A stretch of DNA of 64,000 nucleotides from Ramlibacter sp. (GTDB lineage: Bacteria > Pseudomonadota > Gammaproteobacteria > Burkholderiales > Burkholderiaceae_C), in NCBI GenBank assembly GCA_021323335.1, contig JAJTCN010000008.1, forward strand, positions 1 to 64,000. Reading direction: 5' to 3'. Below, one piece after another: positions 26,439-34,752 of this stretch. A model generated the notes under the pieces. The model ran no database searches. It saw only the letters and a program-made list of their open reading frames with translations, and had not been told where the DNA came from. Made by a program: the position numbers and the translations under genes. Every line of letters begins with the position of its first letter. Within the stretch, counting starts at the first letter, position 1.

Positions 26439-27578
26439 ATGCCCGACCTCCAACTTGCCGCCATCGACGTCAAGCCCGGCGCCGCCTTGGAAAGCCAGTC
26501 GGGGCTGCAGATGCTGCGGCCGCGCATCTACGGCGCCTGGATGCAGCCGGCCGGGCCGAAGCGCGTCGCCGCCATCGTGATGCACCCCACCAGCAACTTC
26601 ATGGGGCACTACCTCATCGCGCCCCTGGCTGCGCGGGGCGTCGCCTGCATGGGGCTGAATTCGCGCTACGCCGGCAACGACACGCTGCTGCTGATGGAGC
26701 GCGTGATCCAGGACCTCGGCGCCGGGGTGCAGTACCTGCGCGCGCAGGGTTACGACAAGGTGGTGCTGGTCGGCAATTCCGGCGGCGCGGCGCTGGTGTC
26801 CTTCTACCAGGCACAGGCCGAGCACCTGACCATCGAGCACCTGCCGGATGGCGATGCCGCGGGGCTGTCGCCGCAAGACCTGCCACCCGTGCAAGGCCTG
26901 GCACTCTGCGCCGCGCACGAGGGCCGATCGACCCTCATGCGCAACTGGATCGACCCGTCGCTCACGGACGAGCGGGACGCGCTTTCGTGCGACCCTGCGC
27001 TCGACATGTACGACGCGCGCCATCGGCCGCCCTACGGGCACGACTTCCTGGAACGCTTCCGCAGTGCCCAGCAGGCGCGCTACGAGCGCATCGACCAATG
27101 GGTGGGCGAGCGGCTGCGCCTGCTGCGCAACCAGGCGGCGGCGGGCAGCGCGCGGGACGAGGTGTTCGTCGTCTACCGCACGCATGCGGATCCGCGCTTC
27201 CTGGACTTGTCGCTCGACGCGAACGACCGCCAGGTCGGCAGCGTCTGGGGCAGCGGCGCCGCCGGCGCCCGCGCGGTGAACTACGCCGCCAGCCAGATGG
27301 GCCGCGTCACGTCGCTCACTGCATGGCTGTCGCAATGGTCGCCGCGCAGCCGCGCCGACGGCCCGGCCAACCTGGCGCGCACCTCGGTGCCGGCGCTCCT
27401 GTGCACCTATACCGGCGACCAGTCCACCTTCCCGAGCACGCGCGCGGCGTGGCTCGCCGCCGGGGGCGATCGCATCCGCAACATCGACATCGCGGGCGGC
27501 AACCACTATCTCGCCGGCCAGCCGAAGCTGGTCGAGGAAGTCGCGGATGCGATGGCCGAGTTCATGATGAAAGTGTGA
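26439..27578 (+). CDS. Alpha/beta hydrolase
   Basis: 379 residues with an alpha/beta-hydrolase core: VMHPTSNFMGHYL near the oxyanion region, nucleophile elbow VGNSGGAALVSFY with Ser114, and late elements CTYTGDQSTFPSTRAAW and AGGNHYLAGQPKLVEEV, the latter giving the likely catalytic His. Cytoplasmic, no signal. Substrate unknown; the family includes esterases and C-C hydrolases. It stands alone between a minus-strand regulator and a plus-strand unknown. Confidence 0.83.
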   Translation: MPDLQLAAIDVKPGAALESQSGLQMLRPRIYGAWMQPAGPKRVAAIVMHPTSNFMGHYLIAPLAARGVACMGLNSRYAGNDTLLLMERVIQDLGAGVQYLRAQGYDKVVLVGNSGGAALVSFYQAQAEHLTIEHLPDGDAAGLSPQDLPPVQGLALCAAHEGRSTLMRNWIDPSLTDERDALSCDPALDMYDARHRPPYGHDFLERFRSAQQARYERIDQWVGERLRLLRNQAAAGSARDEVFVVYRTHADPRFLDLSLDANDRQVGSVWGSGAAGARAVNYAASQMGRVTSLTAWLSQWSPRSRADGPANLARTSVPALLCTYTGDQSTFPSTRAAWLAAGGDRIRNIDIAGGNHYLAGQPKLVEEVADAMAEFMMKV

Positions 27579-27613
27579 CTTCTTGCACGACGAAGGTGGG
27601 CGCTTGGGTGAGC

Positions 27614-27670
27614 GTCCGACATGCGTGTGCGCGTCGTCCTACAAGGTGGTGCGAGGCCGACTCCTAGCAT
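27614..27670 (+). promoter_or_regulatory. Upstream element GTCCGACA ... TCCTAGCAT, copy 2
   Basis: GTCCGACA (27614-27621), an intervening TCCTACA, and TCCTAGCAT (27662-27670) precede the gene at 27695. The first and last strings are identical to those before the isochorismatase-like gene at 16643, although the spacing differs. Confidence 0.35.
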
Positions 27671-27694
27671 GCACTCCTTCCTCAAGGAGCTGTC

Positions 27695-28054
27695 ATGGAA
27701 ACCGCTGCTGCCGTGAGCGTCAAGGACCGGCCCGGAAAGACCCTCGACAACGTGCGCGCCGTGTTCTGGCATTCCTACCGGCACCTGTTCCCGCCGCATT
27801 CGATGGCCGCGCAAACGCCCAATGGCAGCGTCGTCATCTCCTGGTCGATCATGGACGACCCGCAGGCGAGGTACCCCTACGCGGCGCCCGTGATGCTGCG
27901 CTTCGACGAGTCGCTGGTGGACACGATGTGGAAGGCGGAACTGCCCCAGCGCATGCGCCTGGCCCGCAAGCACGAGCCGGTGCTGCGCGAAGGACTGCGC
28001 GGCTACGACCCGTTCGCGCGCTTCCCGAACGCCCGCGTGGTGGTCATCGGCTGA
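27695..28054 (+). CDS. Small conserved-looking hypothetical protein, 119 residues
   Basis: Function not recognised; possibly a Burkholderiales domain-of-unknown-function family, judged from memory only. Soluble, with the segments VRAVFWHSYRHLFPPHSMA, VISWSIMDD and a closing FARFPNARVVVIG that look like a compact alpha/beta domain. AAGGAGCTGTC is a good ribosome binding site before the ATG, and a shared upstream element precedes it, both supporting a real expressed gene. Confidence 0.7.
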   Translation: METAAAVSVKDRPGKTLDNVRAVFWHSYRHLFPPHSMAAQTPNGSVVISWSIMDDPQARYPYAAPVMLRFDESLVDTMWKAELPQRMRLARKHEPVLREGLRGYDPFARFPNARVVVIG

Positions 28055-28087
28055 CGGTCCGCAAGCCCCGCCGTCCGGCGGTGTGTC

Positions 28088-28116
28088 TTGACGGACGAGG
28101 GTTGCCACCGTAAATT
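28088..28116 (+). promoter_or_regulatory. Sigma70-like promoter of the hydrolase-glycosyltransferase gene
   Basis: TTGACG (28088-28093), 17-base spacer, TAAATT (28111-28116). It sits about 35 bases before the start codon at 28149 and immediately abuts a palindromic operator. Confidence 0.55.
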
Positions 28117-28143
28117 GAACGACTGGTTAAAACAGCCGTTCAA
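28115..28143. promoter_or_regulatory. 29-base near-perfect palindrome, candidate TetR-type operator
   Basis: TTGAACG ... CGTTCAA with inner CTGGTT/AACAG pairing: 12 of 14 symmetric positions match. It overlaps the end of the -10 element and ends six bases before the ATG of the fusion gene, an ideal place for a repressor. No TetR gene is present nearby. Confidence 0.6.
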
Positions 28144-28148
28144 ACGCC

Positions 28149-30311
28149 ATGGAATCGACCGCACCCCTCCCGCAGCGCGTGCTGCGCACCGCCGGGCCGC
28201 TCGGCGAGCCGGGCCGCCTGCCCGAACCCTATCCCTTCGAAACCGTCACGCCGCGCCGTGAAGGCTTCGTGGAACGCGGCGGCGTCAAGTCCTGGTACGC
28301 CCAATACGGCGACGAGGGTCCCTGGCTGGCCTTCGCGCCCATCTTCCAGATCGCCCATTCGCACCTGTTGCGCGGCGTGCTGCCTTACCTGTCGCAGCAT
28401 TACCGCGTGGTGGTGATGGACCTGCGCGGCAACGGCCGCTCCGACCGGCCGCCCACCCGGGACCAATACAGCTTTGACCACTACTACGCGGACTTCGTCG
28501 CGGTGCTGGACCGGCTGGAAGTCGAGCGGGCGGCGGTGGTCGGGATCTCGGCGACGGCGATGACGGCCATCCGGCTGGCCGCCGAGCAGCCGCAGCGCGT
28601 GGCGCACCTGGTGCTGGTGGGCGGCTGGGTCGAGCGCCGGCTCGATGCACCGGCCATGCTGGAGGCGGTGCAGGCCAACCTGGCCCGCATGCGCGCCGAC
28701 TGGCCGGCCTACCTGGACGAGTTCTTCACCCTGTGTTTCCCCGAACCGCATTCGACCAAGCCGTTCGAGGATGCGGTGCGTGACGGCTGGTCCACCGACG
28801 GTGACACGGTGGCCATGGGCCTGGCGGGCTGGCTGGGCCAGGACATGCGGGCCGCCGCGGCGACCGTGCGCTGCCCCACTCTGGTGATCCACGGCGACAA
28901 CGACCAGCGGGTCCCGTATGCGCAGGGCGAGCTGGCGGCGCGCCTGATTCCCGGCGCGCGCCTGGTGACCGTGGGCCAGGGCGGCCACCTGCTGCCGGCG
29001 CGGGACCCGGTGGCCTTCTGCCGCATGCTGGACGCGTTCACCGCGGTGGCGCCGGCGCGCTCGACCTGGGTGCGGGCCATGGCGCGCAAGCGCAAGGCCC
29101 TGTTCGTCTCCAGCGCCATCGGCCTGGGCCACGTGCAGCGCGACCTGGCCATCGCCCGCGCGATGCGGGCAAGGCAGCCCGACCTGGAGATCGACTGGTT
29201 CACCGTGCCGCCGGCCTCCAGCTACCTCGAACGCGAAGGCGAGCGGCTGCATCCCATCACCGCGCGACTGGCCAATGAAAGCCGCCACTTCGAAAGCCTG
29301 GCGGGCGAGCACGACCTGCAGGCCTTCTTCGCGCTGCGCACCATGGACGAGGTGATGGCGCGCAACTTCATGGTGTTCGCCGAGCTGCTGCGCGAAGAGC
29401 ACTACGACATCGTCATCGGCGACGAGGCGTGGGAGGTGGACTACCACTTCCACGAGAACCCCGAGCTCAAGCGGCAACCCTTCGTCTTCCTCACGGATTT
29501 CGTCGGCTGCCTGCCGATGGAAGAGGGCAACGAGCGCGAGGCCTTCCTGTGCGCGGACCGCAATGCCGACGAGATCGAGCACGTCGCGCGCTACCCGTGG
29601 ATCCGCGACCGCGCCATCTTCGTCGGCAATGTCGAAGACGTGCCGGAGCTGCCCTTCGGTCCCCGCCTGCCGGTGATCCGCGACTGGACGCGGCGCAACT
29701 TCAGTTTCAGCGGCTATGCGCTGCCCTTCGATCCGGCCTCGCTCGCGGACACGGACGCGCTGCGCGCGCGGCATGGCTACCGCCCCGGCGAGAAGCTGGT
29801 GGTCGCGGCGGTCGGCGGCACGGCGGTGGGCACGCCGCTGCTGCGCAAGATCGCGGAGACTTTCCCGTTGATGAAGCAGCAGGTGCCCGGCCTGCGCATG
29901 GTGCTGGTGGCGGGGCCGCGCGTCGCGCGCGAGGCGCTGCCGGTGCATGACGGGCTCGACGTCCTGCCCTACGTGCACAACCTGTTCGAGCACCTGGCCT
30001 GCGCCGACCTGGCGATGGTGCAGGGCGGCCTGAGCACCTGCATGGAGCTCGTCGCGACCCGGCGGCCCTTCCTGAGCTTCCCGCTGGAGCGGCATTTCGA
30101 GCAATGCATCCACGTGCAGAACCGGTTGCACAACTACTGCGCGGACTGCGCGGTGCGGTTCCACGAAGTCACCGCGCGCGAACTGGCCGAGAAGGCGCTG
30201 CAGACGATGCATGCGCCGGTGCGGTACAAGCCGGTGGAGACGGATGGAGCGGTGCGGGCGGCGGAGCAGATTCTCGCGGTGATGGAGAACCGGCACTGGG
30301 CCCAGGCCTAG
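28149..30311 (+). CDS. Alpha/beta hydrolase fused to a MurG/MGT-like glycosyltransferase
   Basis: 720 residues. Residues about 40-305 are an alpha/beta hydrolase: MDLRGNGRSDRPP, nucleophile Ser134 in VGISATAM, acid near Asp252 (HGDNDQRVP), His280 (GQGGHLLPARDP). Residues about 315-720 are a GT-B glycosyltransferase: ALFVSSAIGLGHVQRDLAIARA at the start, and a nucleotide-sugar site near VQGGLSTCMELVATRRPFLSFPLERHFEQ. No signal or membrane anchor. No frame break separates the halves. It probably modifies and glycosylates a small molecule; substrate unknown. Convergent, with a four-base overlap, to the DUF3999 gene. Confidence 0.85.
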   Translation: MESTAPLPQRVLRTAGPLGEPGRLPEPYPFETVTPRREGFVERGGVKSWYAQYGDEGPWLAFAPIFQIAHSHLLRGVLPYLSQHYRVVVMDLRGNGRSDRPPTRDQYSFDHYYADFVAVLDRLEVERAAVVGISATAMTAIRLAAEQPQRVAHLVLVGGWVERRLDAPAMLEAVQANLARMRADWPAYLDEFFTLCFPEPHSTKPFEDAVRDGWSTDGDTVAMGLAGWLGQDMRAAAATVRCPTLVIHGDNDQRVPYAQGELAARLIPGARLVTVGQGGHLLPARDPVAFCRMLDAFTAVAPARSTWVRAMARKRKALFVSSAIGLGHVQRDLAIARAMRARQPDLEIDWFTVPPASSYLEREGERLHPITARLANESRHFESLAGEHDLQAFFALRTMDEVMARNFMVFAELLREEHYDIVIGDEAWEVDYHFHENPELKRQPFVFLTDFVGCLPMEEGNEREAFLCADRNADEIEHVARYPWIRDRAIFVGNVEDVPELPFGPRLPVIRDWTRRNFSFSGYALPFDPASLADTDALRARHGYRPGEKLVVAAVGGTAVGTPLLRKIAETFPLMKQQVPGLRMVLVAGPRVAREALPVHDGLDVLPYVHNLFEHLACADLAMVQGGLSTCMELVATRRPFLSFPLERHFEQCIHVQNRLHNYCADCAVRFHEVTARELAEKALQTMHAPVRYKPVETDGAVRAAEQILAVMENRHWAQA

Positions 30312-31690
30312 GCCGGCGGCCCCGCATCCCGCTTGAGCTGCCGCAGCAGCGAGAAGGCCACGGCTCCGAGCAGGAGCACGCCCAGCGTCAACACCGCCCA
30401 CAGGCCCGCCGTGCGCGTGTCGAGGCCGTGCGGCATCCAGTCGGGGCGCGCCGCCTGGGGGACGCTGCGGGCCTCGCGCACGCGCGCCACCGGCAGGTCC
30501 GCGATGCGGCTGGTGGTCGTGGCGGCCAGCATGGCAAGCGGCAATGCGGCCTCCAGGGTCGCCTCGCGTCCCGCGGCCAGCTGGTAAGGCCCCCGCTCGC
30601 CCGCCACGAACACCACTTCGACCGGGTCGAACAGCGCGCGGACCGCCAGGGGCACGCCCAGCATGCGCGTGCCATGCGTCGCCTCCACGCGCAGCCATCG
30701 CACCGACGCGGAGTACAGCGGCACGGGCTTGTTCACGCTTTCCTCACCCGCCGGGCCCAAGCGGTAGACGACCGTCTGTCCCAGGGCGCGCCAGGGCTCG
30801 GACACCTGGTTGCGGCCCAGGATGCGCAGCGGCAGCAGCGTGTTGGCGCTTGCCGTGCCGATGTCGAGTTGCGCGATGCGCGTGCGGAACGGCAGCTCCC
30901 ATTCCAGCGCGCCGGTGGCATCGGACCGGGGTGCCGGCAAGGTGACGGCCGGCCGCTCCGGCGGCGGTGTCGTGGCGGCGATGACCCCGGTCACCGAATG
31001 GATGACGACGCCTTCCTGCCCGGCCCAATCCAGCCGGAGGTAGCGGTCTTGCAGCCGCAGCGGCTCGCGTAGTTCCAGGCGGTCGTTGGCAGGCGCGCCG
31101 TTGCCTTCGAAGCGGTAGATGCGCCCTTGCAGCGGCACGGGGGTCCAGTGCTCCAGGTCGGCGCTGCTGCTGGCGCGCAGCCGCACCGGCGCGTTGGGCG
31201 GCAGCGTGCCCTGGACCCGCAGGGCGGCGATGGGCTCTTTCAGGGCACGGGTGTCGACCAGCGCGGCGGGCAGCCGTCGTCCCGAGGCCGTGGTCGTGCC
31301 ACCGAGCTGGACCCAGACGGACTGCCCCGCGCTGCCGCTGTCCACCTTGACCTGCACCGCGCCCGTGGGCAGCGCCTGCCCCGGCTCGGTGGAGTGCAGC
31401 GGCAGGACGGGCAGGCCGGGAGTCGTCCGCGGCGCGGACGCAGCGGGCGGCGGCGTCGTGATGGCAAAAGGCACCGGCTTGCCGGCGCCATCGAACACCC
31501 GCACATCCGCGGTGGCGCCGGACTGCAGACGGCCCAGCGCATCCGCCGGCAGCGGCACCCGCACCAGGCCGCTGCGCCCGTCGGTGTCCAGCGTCGCGTG
31601 CCACTGGAAGTCCCTGGGGCCCGGGTCCGCCGCGTGCAAGGGCGCCTGCGAGACGAGCAGGGCGACGCCAAGTGCGAAGCTGTGTTTCAC
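30308..31690 (-). CDS. DUF3999-family periplasmic/membrane protein
   Basis: 460 residues: N-terminal signal peptide (KHSFALGVALLVSQAPLHA), a long beta-rich extracytoplasmic region, and one C-terminal membrane helix near 430-452 followed by a basic tail (LRQLKRD). This is the layout of the DUF3999 family. The start is GTG and overlaps the stop of the DUF2339 gene (GTGA), so the two are translationally coupled and probably act as one envelope complex. Function unknown. Confidence 0.85.
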   Translation of the reverse strand: MKHSFALGVALLVSQAPLHAADPGPRDFQWHATLDTDGRSGLVRVPLPADALGRLQSGATADVRVFDGAGKPVPFAITTPPPAASAPRTTPGLPVLPLHSTEPGQALPTGAVQVKVDSGSAGQSVWVQLGGTTTASGRRLPAALVDTRALKEPIAALRVQGTLPPNAPVRLRASSSADLEHWTPVPLQGRIYRFEGNGAPANDRLELREPLRLQDRYLRLDWAGQEGVVIHSVTGVIAATTPPPERPAVTLPAPRSDATGALEWELPFRTRIAQLDIGTASANTLLPLRILGRNQVSEPWRALGQTVVYRLGPAGEESVNKPVPLYSASVRWLRVEATHGTRMLGVPLAVRALFDPVEVVFVAGERGPYQLAAGREATLEAALPLAMLAATTTSRIADLPVARVREARSVPQAARPDWMPHGLDTRTAGLWAVLTLGVLLLGAVAFSLLRQLKRDAGPPA

Positions 31691-34509
31691 GTCGGGGCTC
31701 CCTGCAGGCCTGGGTCTTCCGCCAGCCGTGACGGCCGGGCCGGCGGCAGCGGCGCGAACCAGCCCACCACCAGCATCAGCAGGCCGACGGCGATGAACAC
31801 GACGATGCGCTCCGAGCCGCCGCGGTTGGACAGGTCCACCACGAACAGCTTCAGCACCGTCAGCCCCAGCAGCCCGGCGCCGAGCATCCACGGCGCACGC
31901 ATGGCGCGCCGGTGCGCGCCCACCATCAGCACCAGTGCGAGCAGGCTCCACAGGATCGAGAAGCCGGCCTGCACCAGGAAGGAGGCGAACAGGCTGTGCG
32001 AGTTCCAGGCCACGTTGCCGTAATGGTGCGCCATGCGCAGCCACGCCGTGTTGATGGCGATGAAGGCGATGCCGGCCAGCACGGCCGGCGGCGCGATGCC
32101 GCGGACGGCGGGCGGAACCCCCAGCCGGCTGCGGCGCACCCGCACCAGCCACAGCGTGCAGACCGCCAGCGCCAGCGTCACCGCGAGATCCGTCGGGTTG
32201 AGCAGCGGCACGTAGGGCAGGGGGCGCGCCTCGCCGCTGGAGGACACGGCCACCAGCAGCGCGCCGACCGCCAGCGCCACCGCCAGCGGCGCGGCCGCGC
32301 GCCACAGGTAGTCGGGCGCGAAACGGTCCAGCGGCCAGCGCAGCGTCCCGGGTTCGGCCGCGAACCAGCTGCGCTTGGTCAGGTCCATCAGCACCGCGCT
32401 GCCCGCGGCCAGCAGCACCACGGTGGCCCAGGCGGTCTGCCAGAGGTGGGCGCGGCCGATGCCGTAGACCAGGAGGTTGCCCAGCAGCAGCACCAGCAGC
32501 CAGACGCCGGCGGCATGCACCCAGGGCCACCAGCCTTGCGGCTTGCCCGCGTCCAGGCGGCGCAGCATCACGACGTGCAGTACCAGCACCAGCGGCCAGG
32601 CCAGCCAGCCGCCGGACTGGAACACGTGGTCGAGGGTCGCCATGCCCCACGCCGCCACCAGCAGCATCGCCGGCATCACCGTCCAGGCCGGCGTCGCGGC
32701 CACCGCCCAGGGTTGCGCGCGCCGGGGCAAGGCCAGGTGGTGCAGTGCATAGGCGCTGACCACCCAGGCCAGCAGGTGCAGCAACTGGCGCTGCGCCGGA
32801 TCGAACACGGCGCCGTAGTGGCCCTGCGCATTCGTCGCGACCCGGGCGATCTCGACGCCCAGCGCGGCCTGCCACCAGAGGAAGCCGATCCAGAACAGCA
32901 CCGGCGACAAGGCGTTCTCCAGCCCGGCGAAGGCCTTGGCAGGCGCGCCCGCGATCTCGGGGGCGCGCGGCGAGCGCGACCACCAGGCGATGGCGAGCGC
33001 GGCGCCGGCCAGCATGGCGCCGCCGAGGAAGCCCGGATTGGCCAACGGCCACTGGCCTTGCTGCGACAGGGTGCTGCCCTGCAGGTACATCAGTGCAGCC
33101 AGCACCTGCAGCGCGAGGCCGGCCGCGCGCGGGAGCCAGCGGCCCTGGCGGCGGCCCATCCAGTAGACGGCGGCGCCTTCCACGGCCCACACCGCGCTGG
33201 TCCAGCGGCCGTCCAGCGCCAGCGGCACGGCCAGCGTGATGAAGCCGAGCGCCAGCGCCGCGAAGCATTCGGCCAGCCACTGGTTGACGGTGCGGTCGCC
33301 GGCCTTGCGCCGCACCAGCCACCAGCCGAGGCCGAGGTACAGCGCGCCCAGCGCGAGCGACGAGAACGCCGTCGCATAAGGCACGTCGCGCACCAGCCCG
33401 GCCTGCAGGCCGAAGGCCACCACCGGGTTGCCGAACAGCAGCGTGGCGTCGACCGCCTTGCGGGCGCCGTGGCCGTGGCGCAGCCCGTAGAACAACGCCG
33501 CCAGCAGGTACAGCAGGAAGAACGCGATGAGGAAGGGCTGGGTGCTTTCCAGGTTCTCCGGCCGGAAGCGCAGCACGCCCCACAGCGTGGCGACGGCGAA
33601 GGTGGCGAAGAATCCCAGCAGGTTGAGCGGGCGCCAGGCCTTGATCCAGGCGATGGCGGCGATCGCCACGCCGAGCAGCAGGTAGTAGCCGAACAGGCCG
33701 ACGTGGTTGCCCTGGCCCGTCGACACGAGCAGCGGCGCGGCGAAGGCGCCGGCGAAACCGATGAAGGCGAGCGGCAGCGCGTTCTGCGCCAGCGCGATGG
33801 CCGTGGAGAACAGGCAGATCAGCCCCAGCGCCCCGAAGGCCGCCGCCGGCGGCAGGTACTGGTACAGGCGGAAGGCGGCGAACACGGTCAGGTACAGCAC
33901 CGCGACGCCGGCGCCCTGCAGGGTCCACGCGAAGCCGCGCTTGTCCGGTGCGCGGTTGCGCGCGCGCAGGCCGAACACGAACAGCGCGATCCCCGCCGCG
34001 CCGATCGCCGCGAGACGCAACTGCGGCGGCAGCAAGGCGTTTTCGACCGCGTACTTCGCAAGGAAGGCCAGGCCGACGAACAGCACCAGCACGCCCATGC
34101 GCACCACCGTGTTGCCGCCGAACAGCCAGTCGCGGCCGCGCAGGACGAGTCTGGTGACGAAATCGGGCTCGGCCGGAGCGGCCGGAACCGCGGGCCGGGT
34201 TGGGGGATGTGGCGCGGCCGCGGCGGCGGCCACGGGCATCGGTGTCGGTGTCGGTGTCGGTGTTGCCACCGGCGCCGCAACGGGCGCTGACACCGGCGTT
34301 GCGGTCCGCTCCGCAGCCGGCACGGCGGCGGCCGGAACCGCCGCCGGGCGCACCTGGGTCCGCGCGACTTCGCGCCGCACGGCCGAGCGCAGGCTCCATC
34401 CCGCCAGGGCGCCCAGGATCCCTCCCAGGATCGCCTGGAACTCGGAATCGCCGGGGCCGCGCCACAGCGCGCCCAGCACCGCTCCCCAGATCGCGCCCCA
34501 GATCACCAT
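31687..34509 (-). CDS. DUF2339-family polytopic membrane protein
   Basis: 940 residues with an N-terminal glycine-zipper-like segment (MVIWGAIWGAVLGALWRG), a Pro/Thr/Ala-rich linker near 75-115, then more than 20 hydrophobic segments to the C-terminus. This matches the DUF2339 family of very large bacterial membrane proteins of unknown role, often paired with DUF3999 as here. The coding region is rich in Ala, Leu and Trp. Confidence 0.88.
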   Translation of the reverse strand: MVIWGAIWGAVLGALWRGPGDSEFQAILGGILGALAGWSLRSAVRREVARTQVRPAAVPAAAVPAAERTATPVSAPVAAPVATPTPTPTPMPVAAAAAAPHPPTRPAVPAAPAEPDFVTRLVLRGRDWLFGGNTVVRMGVLVLFVGLAFLAKYAVENALLPPQLRLAAIGAAGIALFVFGLRARNRAPDKRGFAWTLQGAGVAVLYLTVFAAFRLYQYLPPAAAFGALGLICLFSTAIALAQNALPLAFIGFAGAFAAPLLVSTGQGNHVGLFGYYLLLGVAIAAIAWIKAWRPLNLLGFFATFAVATLWGVLRFRPENLESTQPFLIAFFLLYLLAALFYGLRHGHGARKAVDATLLFGNPVVAFGLQAGLVRDVPYATAFSSLALGALYLGLGWWLVRRKAGDRTVNQWLAECFAALALGFITLAVPLALDGRWTSAVWAVEGAAVYWMGRRQGRWLPRAAGLALQVLAALMYLQGSTLSQQGQWPLANPGFLGGAMLAGAALAIAWWSRSPRAPEIAGAPAKAFAGLENALSPVLFWIGFLWWQAALGVEIARVATNAQGHYGAVFDPAQRQLLHLLAWVVSAYALHHLALPRRAQPWAVAATPAWTVMPAMLLVAAWGMATLDHVFQSGGWLAWPLVLVLHVVMLRRLDAGKPQGWWPWVHAAGVWLLVLLLGNLLVYGIGRAHLWQTAWATVVLLAAGSAVLMDLTKRSWFAAEPGTLRWPLDRFAPDYLWRAAAPLAVALAVGALLVAVSSSGEARPLPYVPLLNPTDLAVTLALAVCTLWLVRVRRSRLGVPPAVRGIAPPAVLAGIAFIAINTAWLRMAHHYGNVAWNSHSLFASFLVQAGFSILWSLLALVLMVGAHRRAMRAPWMLGAGLLGLTVLKLFVVDLSNRGGSERIVVFIAVGLLMLVVGWFAPLPPARPSRLAEDPGLQGAPT

Positions 34510-34653
34510 GGCTTCCCCCTCGGTGTGGCCGTGCGGCGACTGTGGCCCCGGCCGGCCCCTGTCGCGGGGCTCGTGGGGGGCAGTATAGGAAAGAGGTACC
34601 CGGGGGCGCTAGTGCTGCGCCCGGCGGGACATGCGACTTGATGGATGGCGTTG

Positions 34654-34744
34654 CTCCCTCTCCCGCTTGCGGGAGAGGGTTGGGGTGAGGGTGGTGGCGC
34701 GCATGCCCCTCACCCCGGCCCTCTCCCCAGGGGGGAGAGGGAGG
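34654..34744. repeat. CCCTCTCCC/GGGAGAGGG inverted repeat cluster
   Basis: A 24-base hairpin (34656-34679, CCCTCTCCCGC..GCGGGAGAGGG) and a second related block (34707-34744) form a larger inverted repeat around GGGGTGAGGGTG/CCCCTCACCCC. This element type is dispersed in many proteobacterial genomes. It fills much of the 243-base gap between xdhB and the DUF2339 start; nothing else is visible there. Confidence 0.8.
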
Positions 34745-34752
34745 AAGTCCGG

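Noticed and set aside
31127..34290. Long plus-strand frames opposite the DUF3999 and DUF2339 genes
   Set aside because: Compositionally shadow-like (Gln/His/Arg/Ala rich) and antisense to two membrane proteins with convincing helices and a GTGA overlap.
34654..34744. Repeated GGGAGAGGG/CCCTCTCCC blocks considered as a CRISPR or attachment site
   Set aside because: No regular spacers, no cas genes and no integrase; it is a common dispersed inverted repeat.
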